This document shows, one piece after another, positions 47,529 through 55,978 of a stretch of 64,000 nt of DNA. Source of the stretch: Subdoligranulum variabile (GTDB lineage Bacteria > Bacillota > Clostridia > Oscillospirales > Ruminococcaceae). The number at the start of each line of letters is the position of its first letter. Positions within the stretch are counted from its first letter, which is position 1. A program made the translations under genes and the position numbers. The DNA lies in NCBI GenBank assembly GCA_003343905.1, contig QAKI01000043.1, positions 80,569-144,568 of the forward strand, read 5' to 3'. The notes beneath the pieces were generated by a model that saw nothing but the letters and a program-made list of their open reading frames with translations, made no database searches and was not told where the DNA came from.

Positions 47529-49031
47529 TTACAAAGCAGCTTCCTGTTCTTTGACTTGATGAGAATGTATCCAGTTGGGATGGGTTTCACGCAACACTCG
47601 ATCCACATCCCCCTTGATTCGATACAGAAGCGTCAGCTCCTTTTGTATGAGCTTGTACTCCTGATACTCAGCTTCCCGTTGCGCCGACAGTTCCGAAAAC
47701 TCATTCTGCCACGCTTTCAGCGGAAACGGTTCTTTATCAAATCCTTTTTCTTTTAATTTCCGTTTTGTCATATAAAACCGGCGAAGTTCTCCTTCATGTT
47801 CTACCTTGTACTTTTCTCTGGCTTTGGCAAAGCGGTATTTTTCTTTTTTCATTTCGTCTGCTATCGGCTTTAATTCGCCATAGGTTTTTGCATCCTCCAG
47901 AAGCTGCTGAAGCTCTTTCAATCGCTGCTGTTTCTGATTCATGGAAGATTTGCTGGATTCCACTTTCTTGTCAACAGAGGAAAGGTGCTTTTCAAAATCA
48001 CTGAGTGTCAATACCCCATGCCGATTTAGATAATTACAGGCATCCATAAACCGCTTCAGATTATTTTTCTTGGCCTTGGTTTTACCCCGATCGTAGGTCA
48101 TAGCCGTTTGATTGCGCATGATGTGGGCTTCACTGAGCAGCTGTGCCAGATAGATTTCCTGCGGTTCTTTCAGCATTTCTTTGGCTTCCTGAATCCACTC
48201 TTTCAAGGCAGCAATGGTCGCTCTCATACTGCGAACCATGCGATTGGTAGCCTTGATCCAGCGGTTCAGTTCGCCTTTTTCGGTGCGTATGCCTTTCTTC
48301 TCCATTTTTCGGATATGCGGCCCTTCATGCACGGTAGGAATCAAATCCAGCCCCTGATCCACATAAGAACGATGGTCGATATGACAGCTAAGCCCTTTTT
48401 CCTGAAATTTTGCATTGACCATATCTGCCCAAGCTGCACGCCACTGCTCCAATACTTCTGACTTCCCCCAATTTGTGGTGGGGACTGCATCAAATGCCCA
48501 TTGACCGTTTTCCTTTTTGATGCGGTTCCCATCCTTGTCCAAGTGATACACTCGGCGCTGTTTGGCTCCCCAAGTCCCATCTGCATTCAGAGGACGAATG
48601 GGAACGAGAACATGAAAGTGAGGATTCGGAATGCCGCCTTTTTCCCGGTCGGGCTGATGCACTGCAAAATCACAGATCATTCCATCAGAAACGAAGTGCT
48701 TTTGAATAAATACTCTTGCCAAAGCAATGTTTTCCTCCAAAGAAAATTCATTTTGCAGGGCAAGATCAAAGCTGTAGGCAAGCTGGGCGTTACAATTCTT
48801 TTCCACCTGTTCCACCTCGTTCCAGAGTGTGTACCGGTCTAAAAGTCTTGCCGGTGCATGTTCCGGTAGCAGGATTTCTGTCAGGATAACTCCGCCCTTT
48901 TTGGTGTAATCATGGGTTTCACCGTCCCAGAGATTATGAAGTTTTTCTCCGGCACGGTAGGCAGCACTGGCAACGGCGGTTCGCCCCTCACTGCGTTTGA
49001 TCTGCGTAACATGGAAGTGATATAGTGCCAT
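47529..49031 (-). CDS. MobQ/MobA-family relaxase
   Basis: A 500-residue relaxase. The N-terminal MALYHFHVTQIKRSEGRTAVASAAYRAGEKLH and the metal-binding three-His motif region GIPNPHFHVLVPIRP are typical of MobA/MobL (MOBQ) proteins; the catalytic Tyr is expected near the N-terminus (Tyr4 or Tyr19). It nicks oriT and pilots the strand into the recipient through a helper's secretion channel. The rest is a long helical region (residues 260-480, Lys/Glu-rich coiled coil). The ATG at 49031 overlaps the DUF3847 stop by one base and follows GGGAGGTG. Confidence 0.92.
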   Translation of the reverse strand: MALYHFHVTQIKRSEGRTAVASAAYRAGEKLHNLWDGETHDYTKKGGVILTEILLPEHAPARLLDRYTLWNEVEQVEKNCNAQLAYSFDLALQNEFSLEENIALARVFIQKHFVSDGMICDFAVHQPDREKGGIPNPHFHVLVPIRPLNADGTWGAKQRRVYHLDKDGNRIKKENGQWAFDAVPTTNWGKSEVLEQWRAAWADMVNAKFQEKGLSCHIDHRSYVDQGLDLIPTVHEGPHIRKMEKKGIRTEKGELNRWIKATNRMVRSMRATIAALKEWIQEAKEMLKEPQEIYLAQLLSEAHIMRNQTAMTYDRGKTKAKKNNLKRFMDACNYLNRHGVLTLSDFEKHLSSVDKKVESSKSSMNQKQQRLKELQQLLEDAKTYGELKPIADEMKKEKYRFAKAREKYKVEHEGELRRFYMTKRKLKEKGFDKEPFPLKAWQNEFSELSAQREAEYQEYKLIQKELTLLYRIKGDVDRVLRETHPNWIHSHQVKEQEAAL

Positions 49032-49330
49032 CAGCAATCACCTCCCATCTCATGGTTCTGAATGGCTTCTGCCACCAGTTCCTGCACAGCAGTCAGGGCA
49101 AAGATCTGTTCCATCAGAGCGTAGAACTCCACTTTTGTCAGGGAATCTGCTTCTTTGGAAATGCTTTGGATCGCACCGCCCATGTTGCAAAGATGGTGTG
49201 TGCGCTGACGGTCGGCTTTCTTTTCCAGATGTTTTTTGCGGTTCTGCAACAACTGAATCTTGTGTTCATATTGCTGCACTTTTAATTGGGCAGCTGCCAG
49301 CTGTTCCAGTGTTTTTTCTTTGTTTTCCAT
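49031..49330 (-). CDS. DUF3847 mobilization accessory protein
   Basis: A 99-residue protein with an N-terminal coiled coil (EKTLEQLAAAQLKVQQYEHKIQLLQNRKKHLEKKADRQRTHHLCNMGGAI) typical of DUF3847, always beside MobQ relaxases in Clostridia elements. It may help the relaxase at oriT in the manner of MobC. The start at 49330 follows AAGGAGC; the frame upstream is not used. The first gene of the mob unit, directly downstream of oriT. Confidence 0.85.
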   Translation of the reverse strand: MENKEKTLEQLAAAQLKVQQYEHKIQLLQNRKKHLEKKADRQRTHHLCNMGGAIQSISKEADSLTKVEFYALMEQIFALTAVQELVAEAIQNHEMGGDC

Positions 49331-49486
49331 TTCTTTTTTGCTCCTTATCTTTGACTCATCCTTGCTGCAGCAAGGTATGTAATAAGAGATAGGCGTCAGC
49401 CGCAAGAGCTTGCCTCTTGACCGGAATGTAATTCCGCACTATGTAATGTGTTCAGACACAGGAGCATTGGCCTTCGGAGAACGCAC

Positions 49487-49535
49487 ATACCGGAATGGAA
49501 TAACCGGTATAGAAGTGCGCCCTTAGTTCCTAAGG
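49487..49535. other. oriT: origin of transfer, RSF1010/pIP501 (MOBQ) type
   Basis: A perfect inverted repeat ATACCGG, 10 bases, CCGGTAT (49487-49510) is followed by AGAAGTGCGCCCTTA. AAGTGCG^CCCT is the conserved MOBQ nick sequence (RSF1010, pIP501), which places the nick after G49519. A second small stem CCTTAG / CTAAGG lies just downstream. It is 160 bases from the relaxase accessory gene, as expected. Confidence 0.85.
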
Positions 49536-49730
49536 GAATTTGGCTTGTTTCACTCCATGAGAAAATTGTAAGTCATTCTGCCGTTCACTTTTATTGCCTC
49601 CCTGGTAGATTAATTTTATTTTATCATCGTCTTTGCACGATTTTTATGACCTTGTACGGCAGATTACCCACCGTGTCACTCCCTTGACAAAGAGCTGAAT
49701 CTATGATAATCGGCTATCATTTTTCGGGGT

Positions 49731-49765
49731 AAAAAGAAGAGCACCCAACTGTTAAAGTTGGATGC
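49731..49765 (-). terminator. terminator of the cargo operon
   Basis: On the minus strand GCATCCAACT / AGTTGGGTGC stem followed by TCTTCTTTTT, 213 bases after the membrane protein gene. Confidence 0.75.
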
Positions 49766-49977
49766 TTCCTGTCAACCATATTGAATTTTAATTGTTTTTC
49801 TGAAAACGCATAGTTTTTGTCAACGCCAAACAGAAGCCGAACGGAATACGCCCCATTAGGAGGGAAAGGTTACTTCCTTTTGAACTACCTGCTGCAATTT
49901 TGCAGACTATGGCCACGATTGTATAATTGGTGATCCGCTCATACCCTGCACAATTCCATTTATTCTAAATATGAGAT

Positions 49978-50514
49978 TTATTTTTTATCCCAAAAAGTAA
50001 GATACATTTGTGCAACGGACTCCAGCAATACAAGAAGAATATGAAGTATGATAAAAATACAGATTGCCGAAATATACTTCAATAATTGGAGTGGGAAAAT
50101 TGATTTGGTCAGAGCAACAGCAATCAAGAAAATCAGATAAACCGTTTCACAAATAATGTTATATGCTATATTAGATAATAAAATCTGGAATAATGATAGT
50201 TGCTTTCCGTTTACCGAATTATAGAGTTTCTCATTCGACAATGTGTTTTTAAGCTCCTGTATATTACGATTATCTGCTGAAACCAGTATCGTAATAATTG
50301 CAATAGAGAATGATATTAAAATGGCGATAATATTTATTTGGGTGCTAATAAATTCAGAAAAAACTGCATTGAGTTTTTCACCATCGCCAAAATTAAAGAA
50401 AAGAGTTATTGCCAGAGCTGTTGCTGCAACCACTATTGGGAATACAAACTTGACATACAGTTTTTTTCTGGATTTTATATAGTCTTTAACTGGGACAAAA
50501 ACGATTGACTTCAT
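49978..50514 (-). CDS. four-helix membrane protein, putative effector
   Basis: A 178-residue protein with about four hydrophobic helices: residues ~25-42 (FVFPIVVAATALAITLF), ~62-82 (NIIAILISFSIAIITILVS), ~118-138 (NIICETVYLIFLIAVAL) and ~146-170 (LLKYISAICIFIILHILLVLL). The charged loop 85-110 would be cytosolic. No family is recognised. I chose the ATG at 50514 (GAGGCGGTGATA upstream) over an overlapping GTG. It is the last gene of the cargo operon and overlaps-by-juxtaposition the unknown cytosolic gene. Pairing with a soluble partner resembles RexB or KwaA, but no residue match proves it. Confidence 0.75.
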   Translation of the reverse strand: MKSIVFVPVKDYIKSRKKLYVKFVFPIVVAATALAITLFFNFGDGEKLNAVFSEFISTQINIIAILISFSIAIITILVSADNRNIQELKNTLSNEKLYNSVNGKQLSLFQILLSNIAYNIICETVYLIFLIAVALTKSIFPLQLLKYISAICIFIILHILLVLLESVAQMYLTFWDKK

Positions 50515-50516
50515 TA

Positions 50517-51434
50517 TCACCGCCTCGTTTCATCTATAAAAGTTTGAGCCTTATGGAAGAACTCAGAACTACACACTTCGTTAGTTAATCCTTCGGTTTC
50601 CACTGTAAGATAGTGTTTCATCTTAATCAAGTCTGTGGCTGCTTCAAATGTTCCAGATTCATTTGTTCCCTTGACTGCTATTTTCTTAATTTTGTTATTG
50701 CTTTGCATATCCTCATAATATGCTTTTATCAAATTTTCCGGAAATTTCTTGGCCTTTCTCGGCTTTTTTACAAGAATTTGCACTTCATCACTGATATCTG
50801 TTCGATTTGCAAATCTCATAAAGTCATCATTCAGATCATCTTTGCTAACGGTCAACGTAATAAAAGACGTAGTTTTAGCTTTCTTGAGCGATGTTAAAAA
50901 ATCATCTCCTGGCATTATCTCATGTGTAAGCGTATATAAATAATTATCATCGCACTCCTCACTGTATTGCTTAAATTTGGCATTAAGATAATCAATAATG
51001 CACTTTATCGAAATGCCATAGTGATTGCTTTCATGTACAGCTAAAAACCGATGTTGCCCTTTCGCTAACCGAATACAAAGATGAGTTTTTTCTTCGTCAC
51101 CATCCTGCTGCCGTTTCCGAAGTCCAAGTTCCTCCATCGTTTCAGTATCAATCTCTTTCCGCACATGATTATATTTAGCAGATTTGAAAATAATGTCATA
51201 ATTCCCCGGTGTCAGTTCTTTAACGGAATCCAACCATACAATTTTCTCTGAAGTTGCGAGATTACGTTTTCTATCACTCAAGTTTTTGGAAAGGATATGC
51301 TGCAACATTGCCGAAAAAGATGCAACGATTTGCTCCATGCTGTATTTGGAGCCATCCTCGGCATTTTTTTGCTTTGCAATGGTTAAATAGTAAAAATAAA
51401 TAGGAACATTTTTCCTTTTGGTCTCTGTGCCCAT
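50517..51434 (-). CDS. unknown cytosolic protein, possible RexA/KwaB-like sensor
   Basis: A 305-residue soluble protein without signal or membrane segments. N-VPIYFYYLTIAKQ, a central HLCIRLAKGQHRFLAVHESNHYGISIKCIIDYLNA and a Lys-rich SDEVQILVKKPRKAKKFPENLIKAYYEDM are its notable parts. The sequence order (a FLAV..N..G followed by a conserved loop, then a positively charged helix) recalls RexA of phage lambda and DUF4868/KwaB proteins, but I cannot confirm homology. Start at 51434 with AAGGAGG. Its stop overlaps the start region of the membrane protein gene. Likely the cytosolic half of a two-part defence unit. Confidence 0.7.
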   Translation of the reverse strand: MGTETKRKNVPIYFYYLTIAKQKNAEDGSKYSMEQIVASFSAMLQHILSKNLSDRKRNLATSEKIVWLDSVKELTPGNYDIIFKSAKYNHVRKEIDTETMEELGLRKRQQDGDEEKTHLCIRLAKGQHRFLAVHESNHYGISIKCIIDYLNAKFKQYSEECDDNYLYTLTHEIMPGDDFLTSLKKAKTTSFITLTVSKDDLNDDFMRFANRTDISDEVQILVKKPRKAKKFPENLIKAYYEDMQSNNKIKKIAVKGTNESGTFEAATDLIKMKHYLTVETEGLTNEVCSSEFFHKAQTFIDETRR

Positions 51435-51445
51435 TTCTATCCTCC

Positions 51446-53641
51446 TTAAAGCACGTCAGAAAGCAGTGACCAGCAGTCGCTTCCAATGTCATCAGAATAC
51501 TGGTCACTACAAATACAAAGCTCCCCACTTTGCTTATCTTGGCGTACAATTCCACCTTTAAGATTGTAGCGATCTACATATTTTTTTAATACGCCAAATT
51601 TTTTAGCCGTGTATTTATCAATGTCTTCACTATCTCCAAACTTTGTAAAGCCACCCTTTGTCTCAATAATCCAAACTGAACCATCGGTCGATCCAACAAC
51701 ATAGTCTGGATAAAAAGACTTTTGCTTTCCGAAGTTGTCCACATACACAATGGAGAAATATTCGATGCCCTTATCTCCGTTTTTATAAAACCACGAAACT
51801 TTAGAACTATTTTGGCAATGGCGTTCGAAAAGTTTCTCTGGAAGAGAACGTCTTTCTGCAGAAGCCAAGTAACGCTTATATACGTTCTTTGTCATTTCAC
51901 TCTGAGATTTTCCGGTTATATCATATGTAAATAGTGTTTCCTGCGGGAAACCAATCGGCTTTTCCGTGACTTTCGGTATATCCAAACTAAGTTGAAGTGC
52001 TTCATCGGACATTGCACTTCTTACATCTTCAATCAAACGATGCTTATTATTGATAACAAAAGCATACAGTGCACGAGTGTCAATTTTTAAGATTTTACAA
52101 TCACAGTGCAGGCCCTGCAGAAATAACTTTCGTATAATTGCATTGATACTGCTGTAATCAAGGTTTATTTTAAATCCAATTTCTGCTACGCAATGATGAT
52201 ATGCCTTACCATGCTTGTGAGTATTCAAAGGTTCATGAATTGCAACATCATTCAACCCAGAAATATTCTCTTTAGATAAAATGGAAACCTCACCAGATTT
52301 GGTGTAGTCAATAATATCTTCAGCAAACGAATATCCATGGGCTTCAAGCAATGTCTTGTTTTTATCCATAGCACTCGTGGTATGATATTTCTTTTCAAAG
52401 AACTTGCTGATTACTTTTAGGGCCAGTTTGGCATCACGAGGGAACGGGACATTCGTTTTGTACTCGCTAATTAAGGTAAAGGAACGGTGCTCCGATTTCA
52501 GGAATACCCGGTATGCCTCCAAAGCGTCTTTACCAAGACTCAGCTTGACGCTTTCCGTAAATTTTTCATCCAGCGTAAAAAGATAGCAACAATCCAACAA
52601 ATCACAATCGTAATGCTTTGCCTCTGGCATACGGCGAATACGTCCAATGGTCTGAATTTCAAAGGTTTCACTCATGTTGTCACGGAGTTTGACTAAGATA
52701 TGAGCTCTCGGACAATCCCATCCCGTTGCAACGGCTTGCTTTATAATTACCGCTATTGGTGTGGCATCTGGGTCGGAAATTCCTTCTAAATTCTGCTTTT
52801 TATCAGAAAGCCAAACTGCCAGTTGACTATTCTCATAAGTGATTCCCTGAGATTCAAAGTATTCTTCAATTCGATCCAGCAATGCATCAGACTTATTGGG
52901 AATCTGGACCACAATCAGAGGGTTTACATTGACATTACGTCTTAAAAATTCTGCATGAATCTCCTGTTGCTTAGCAATTGCTTTTTGGATTAAGTAAGAA
53001 ATCTGATCGTCAACGCTGATATTCTGCTCGAAGTTTTCGTTGATGACAAGAAGTTTCTTAATCAAGCCTTCGGAAATAACATCTTCTTCTGGAATGTCAA
53101 TAACAGTTGCGTTTTTATATCCTTTAGGTGTAGCGGAGCATCTGATTATTTTGTCTGGATGAAACAACTCAATAATATCATCGGCCTTGATGGTATCGTT
53201 TTGATGGGACTCATCCACAATGACTTTGAATGAAAGGCCAGCATCCAATGCGTTTTGAATATACTCAAGAAAATTGGTTCGTTCACTGTCCCTCAAGGCA
53301 GTATTGCCTTTCTTAGTAAGTTTTTCCCAATTGATAAAGCAGACATCGTTTTCTTCAAATCCGCTTGCCATAATATCATGCAATAATTTAGTGTGGCTGC
53401 CGTGAATGTATCGGTCCATCTTATCTTTACTTTGCTCTTCAAGGTTTCCCTTACCGGGGGTGAGCCAAACAAAGACCGTTGCAGCGTTGCCTCTGATATA
53501 TTCATCCATAAAATGGGCTAAGATAATTGTTTTTCCGCTACCCGTGCAGCTTTTCAGAACGATCTCTTTACATTGGTTCTCCATAGACTCAATTAAATCT
53601 GCAATGGCCTGCAATTGAAAATTTGCAAGAGTAATCTCCAT
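51446..53641 (-). CDS. type III restriction enzyme, Res subunit
   Basis: A 731-residue SF2 helicase-nuclease. Walker A CTGSGKTIILA near residue 34, the DEAD-type box VDESHQND near 143, SATPKGYKN, motif V/VI region ATGWDCPRAHILVKLRD and QTIGRIRRMPE, and a C-terminal PD-(D/E)XK nuclease FYPDYVVGSTDGSVWIIETKGG (Asp about 655, ExK about 668) are visible. Classical Res proteins are 900-1000 residues, so this is a compact form. It cuts DNA 25-27 bases from unmodified sites after ATP-driven translocation, in complex with Mod encoded 2 bases upstream. Confidence 0.93.
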   Translation of the reverse strand: MEITLANFQLQAIADLIESMENQCKEIVLKSCTGSGKTIILAHFMDEYIRGNAATVFVWLTPGKGNLEEQSKDKMDRYIHGSHTKLLHDIMASGFEENDVCFINWEKLTKKGNTALRDSERTNFLEYIQNALDAGLSFKVIVDESHQNDTIKADDIIELFHPDKIIRCSATPKGYKNATVIDIPEEDVISEGLIKKLLVINENFEQNISVDDQISYLIQKAIAKQQEIHAEFLRRNVNVNPLIVVQIPNKSDALLDRIEEYFESQGITYENSQLAVWLSDKKQNLEGISDPDATPIAVIIKQAVATGWDCPRAHILVKLRDNMSETFEIQTIGRIRRMPEAKHYDCDLLDCCYLFTLDEKFTESVKLSLGKDALEAYRVFLKSEHRSFTLISEYKTNVPFPRDAKLALKVISKFFEKKYHTTSAMDKNKTLLEAHGYSFAEDIIDYTKSGEVSILSKENISGLNDVAIHEPLNTHKHGKAYHHCVAEIGFKINLDYSSINAIIRKLFLQGLHCDCKILKIDTRALYAFVINNKHRLIEDVRSAMSDEALQLSLDIPKVTEKPIGFPQETLFTYDITGKSQSEMTKNVYKRYLASAERRSLPEKLFERHCQNSSKVSWFYKNGDKGIEYFSIVYVDNFGKQKSFYPDYVVGSTDGSVWIIETKGGFTKFGDSEDIDKYTAKKFGVLKKYVDRYNLKGGIVRQDKQSGELCICSDQYSDDIGSDCWSLLSDVL

Positions 53642-53643
53642 GT

Positions 53644-55452
53644 TTACCCCTCCAGTTCTTTGTAATAATAGTCAGGAATAATATTCACGGCGATATTTTG
53701 TTCTCTCAGTTTTTGCTCTTGCTCTGCATCAAGCAAAATATCGTGGGCCATATACAGCTTACGACACTGAGTGAGACTAACCGTATTTTCCATAAATTCT
53801 TCCAGATCTTCTTCGTTCAATATAATGGCAATTTCGGCATTTCCTGTGAAGTTAATTCCATTTTCAAGCTCCACAAGTTCACGAACATGGGCAAGAAGTT
53901 CATCTGCATATTCATAGTACATGCGGTCAGAAATTGGAATATATCCAACACGATAATATTTCAAGCTGGCAGCATATTGTTCACTCGCTATAACACGTTT
54001 GAGTCGCTCATATGTAACATCTCTGCAAATATTGTTCTCATTATTAGTGCAAAGTATCGAATGGCGAGAGCCTTCATCACAAGTATTTAAGACCATTGCA
54101 GCTTCTCCAGTAGTTCCAGATCCCGCAAAAAAGTCCAAAATCGTAGAATTAGGGGTCGTGGTTGCCCTAAGAATTTCCACTATCAACTCCAGTGATTTTG
54201 GATATGGAAAACGTTTGTCAGAAAAAATATTTCTAACATAAGTAGATCCTTTTGTTGTATAAAATGCCTTTTCAATCCAAATTGTGGGAATATCGCTACC
54301 TTCGGTCAAATTTTTACCTAATTTCAATGTTGGCAAGTTCCCTTCATGCCCCACCACTTCAAGTTCGCCAGCTTGAATTTTCTTTATAATTCCATCCGGG
54401 AGATATTGCACGCTAAATTCATTAGGGTTATTTTTTGATTTATTTTTACCCACTTTGATGTAACCACAATTCCAATCGTGCATTAACCGAGAAGATATTA
54501 AGCGCCATACGCAATCTGCACCTTTGCTACTTACAGGCCACAAGGCAACTGTCCCTTCAGGTGCCTCATCGTAGTCAAAGGAAAAATCCTTGGCTTCTCC
54601 ACAATATGAGCCATCAGCAATACGTTCTGTTAATGATTTTCCAACTCCAACTATTGCCATGGTCTTCTTATCAATAAAAATAGGATAAACTTGATTTGGT
54701 CTTGTTACTTTATCAAATGTACTTAAGGTTAGTCCTTCAAACGGTGATCGTTCTACTCCACCTGTAAAGCTCATTGCATTTGGCGAAAAATCTGTATTAG
54801 TTATAAAAATCAAATATTCCTGAACAAAATTAAATCCACCGTTTGGTTTTCCTCCAGATGTTTGCACTGTGACACAAATAACCTGCTTATCAAAAAACAT
54901 ATCCTGGCAAAGTACCATCAGATTATGCATTTCCTGATACCCAATACTAATGACAATAGTCCCTTCAAAAGAGAGTAACTTTTTAGCAATCTTCAACCGT
55001 TCAGACATAAAGGAAAGCCACTTCGAGTGAATAAAACTGTCTGTCTTTTCAACAAAACAATCATCATATATAAAATCTTTATTTCCTGTATTATAGGGCG
55101 GATCAATATAGATAAGATCTATTTTCCCTTTGTGAGTTTTCTCCAGTAACTGGAGTGCTGCTAAGTTATCACCTTCGATCAAAAAGTTCATTGTTCCGCC
55201 GTTGTCAATAAACAGTGCTTTATCCTCATTTAATACCGGCGTGTTTTTTTCAAGAACCTCATCAATGTGTTCTTTGTGTTGCTCAAAAACAAGGCCGTAT
55301 TTTTTTCCATTAATATCTTTTTCTAACTCAGATAAATAAGAAAGAAGATTTCCTGTATTCGTGTCTTGTGGCACAGAGGCAATGAATGTTCTTATTTGTC
55401 CGATTTTACTTAGTAAATCCTCACGTTTTTTCTTAGAAACATTAGTACTCAT
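53644..55452 (-). CDS. type III DNA modification methyltransferase, Mod subunit
   Basis: A 602-residue beta-class adenine-N6 methyltransferase. DLIYIDPPYNTGNKDF carries the DPPY catalytic motif (near residue 117) and LDFFAGSGTTGEAAM the SAM motif (near residue 440), in the beta-class order. Target recognition lies in the ~300 residues between them. It recognises and methylates the asymmetric site and guides Res. The start overlaps the DUF6680 stop by 4 bases. The sequence specificity is not readable; no repeat tract for phase variation is visible in the gene. Confidence 0.95.
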   Translation of the reverse strand: MSTNVSKKKREDLLSKIGQIRTFIASVPQDTNTGNLLSYLSELEKDINGKKYGLVFEQHKEHIDEVLEKNTPVLNEDKALFIDNGGTMNFLIEGDNLAALQLLEKTHKGKIDLIYIDPPYNTGNKDFIYDDCFVEKTDSFIHSKWLSFMSERLKIAKKLLSFEGTIVISIGYQEMHNLMVLCQDMFFDKQVICVTVQTSGGKPNGGFNFVQEYLIFITNTDFSPNAMSFTGGVERSPFEGLTLSTFDKVTRPNQVYPIFIDKKTMAIVGVGKSLTERIADGSYCGEAKDFSFDYDEAPEGTVALWPVSSKGADCVWRLISSRLMHDWNCGYIKVGKNKSKNNPNEFSVQYLPDGIIKKIQAGELEVVGHEGNLPTLKLGKNLTEGSDIPTIWIEKAFYTTKGSTYVRNIFSDKRFPYPKSLELIVEILRATTTPNSTILDFFAGSGTTGEAAMVLNTCDEGSRHSILCTNNENNICRDVTYERLKRVIASEQYAASLKYYRVGYIPISDRMYYEYADELLAHVRELVELENGINFTGNAEIAIILNEEDLEEFMENTVSLTQCRKLYMAHDILLDAEQEQKLREQNIAVNIIPDYYYKELEG

Positions 55453-55961
55453 TTCGTTACCTCTTTGCTTTCTTTTTTCGGCATGATACTGGTCATACTA
55501 TGAAGCAAATCATTGTATGCTTGTTGAGATCTTGCCTGAGCTTCCCACTGGTCGATCATTCCTTTGGGTACATAGGGATTCTGAATAGTTTCCCAAGTGA
55601 TTCTGTCTTTATAGCCGAGATTCTTCGCCATTTCTTCCAGCAACTTATAGTTTAAATTTTGTCGTTTTTGCTTCATTAATTCAGATTCTTCCGAAGATGA
55701 ATATGCATCTAAAAGGTTTTTCCAAGCGCCTCTGACAGCAGTATCTTTTGCAAAAACCACATCAATAAGATTGAGTGCATGAACACTGTCTACAGTCCAA
55801 CCGTAAATTCGTGATGTCATAAGGGTGCGAAAAATTTGCATTTTATCTTTCCGTTTTTCTGCACGGTTTTGCAGGTATTGACCTATAACAACTGCTAAGA
55901 TTGGAATTCCTACAATTGCAACTAAATTTAAAACTGCCATTATCGTTTCAAAACGAGTCAT
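55449..55961 (-). CDS. DUF6680 membrane-anchored protein
   Basis: A 170-residue protein with one N-terminal hydrophobic segment (MAVLNLVAIVGIPILAVVIGQYL) followed by a soluble helical domain (NRAEKRKDKMQIFRTLMTSRIYGWTVDSVHALNLIDVVF, LNYKLLEEMAKNLGYKD). This fits DUF6680, seen in defence loci without known function. I place the start at the ATG 55961 (GAGGGAAATTAAT upstream) rather than a TTG at 55982 that overlaps the previous stop. Its stop overlaps the Mod start. The topology suggests a membrane-tethered cytosolic domain. Confidence 0.78.
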   Translation of the reverse strand: MTRFETIMAVLNLVAIVGIPILAVVIGQYLQNRAEKRKDKMQIFRTLMTSRIYGWTVDSVHALNLIDVVFAKDTAVRGAWKNLLDAYSSSEESELMKQKRQNLNYKLLEEMAKNLGYKDRITWETIQNPYVPKGMIDQWEAQARSQQAYNDLLHSMTSIMPKKESKEVTK

Positions 55962-55978
55962 ATTAATTTCCCTCACAA

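Larger units (their letters stand above)
49331..49977. other. 647-base non-coding interval with oriT
   Basis: Contains, from left to right: the DUF3847 promoter region, the oriT at 49487-49535, an AT-rich stretch without a convincing gene, and the terminator of the cargo operon at 49731-49765. The ~210 bases 49766-49977 show no recognisable gene or structure. Confidence 0.7.
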
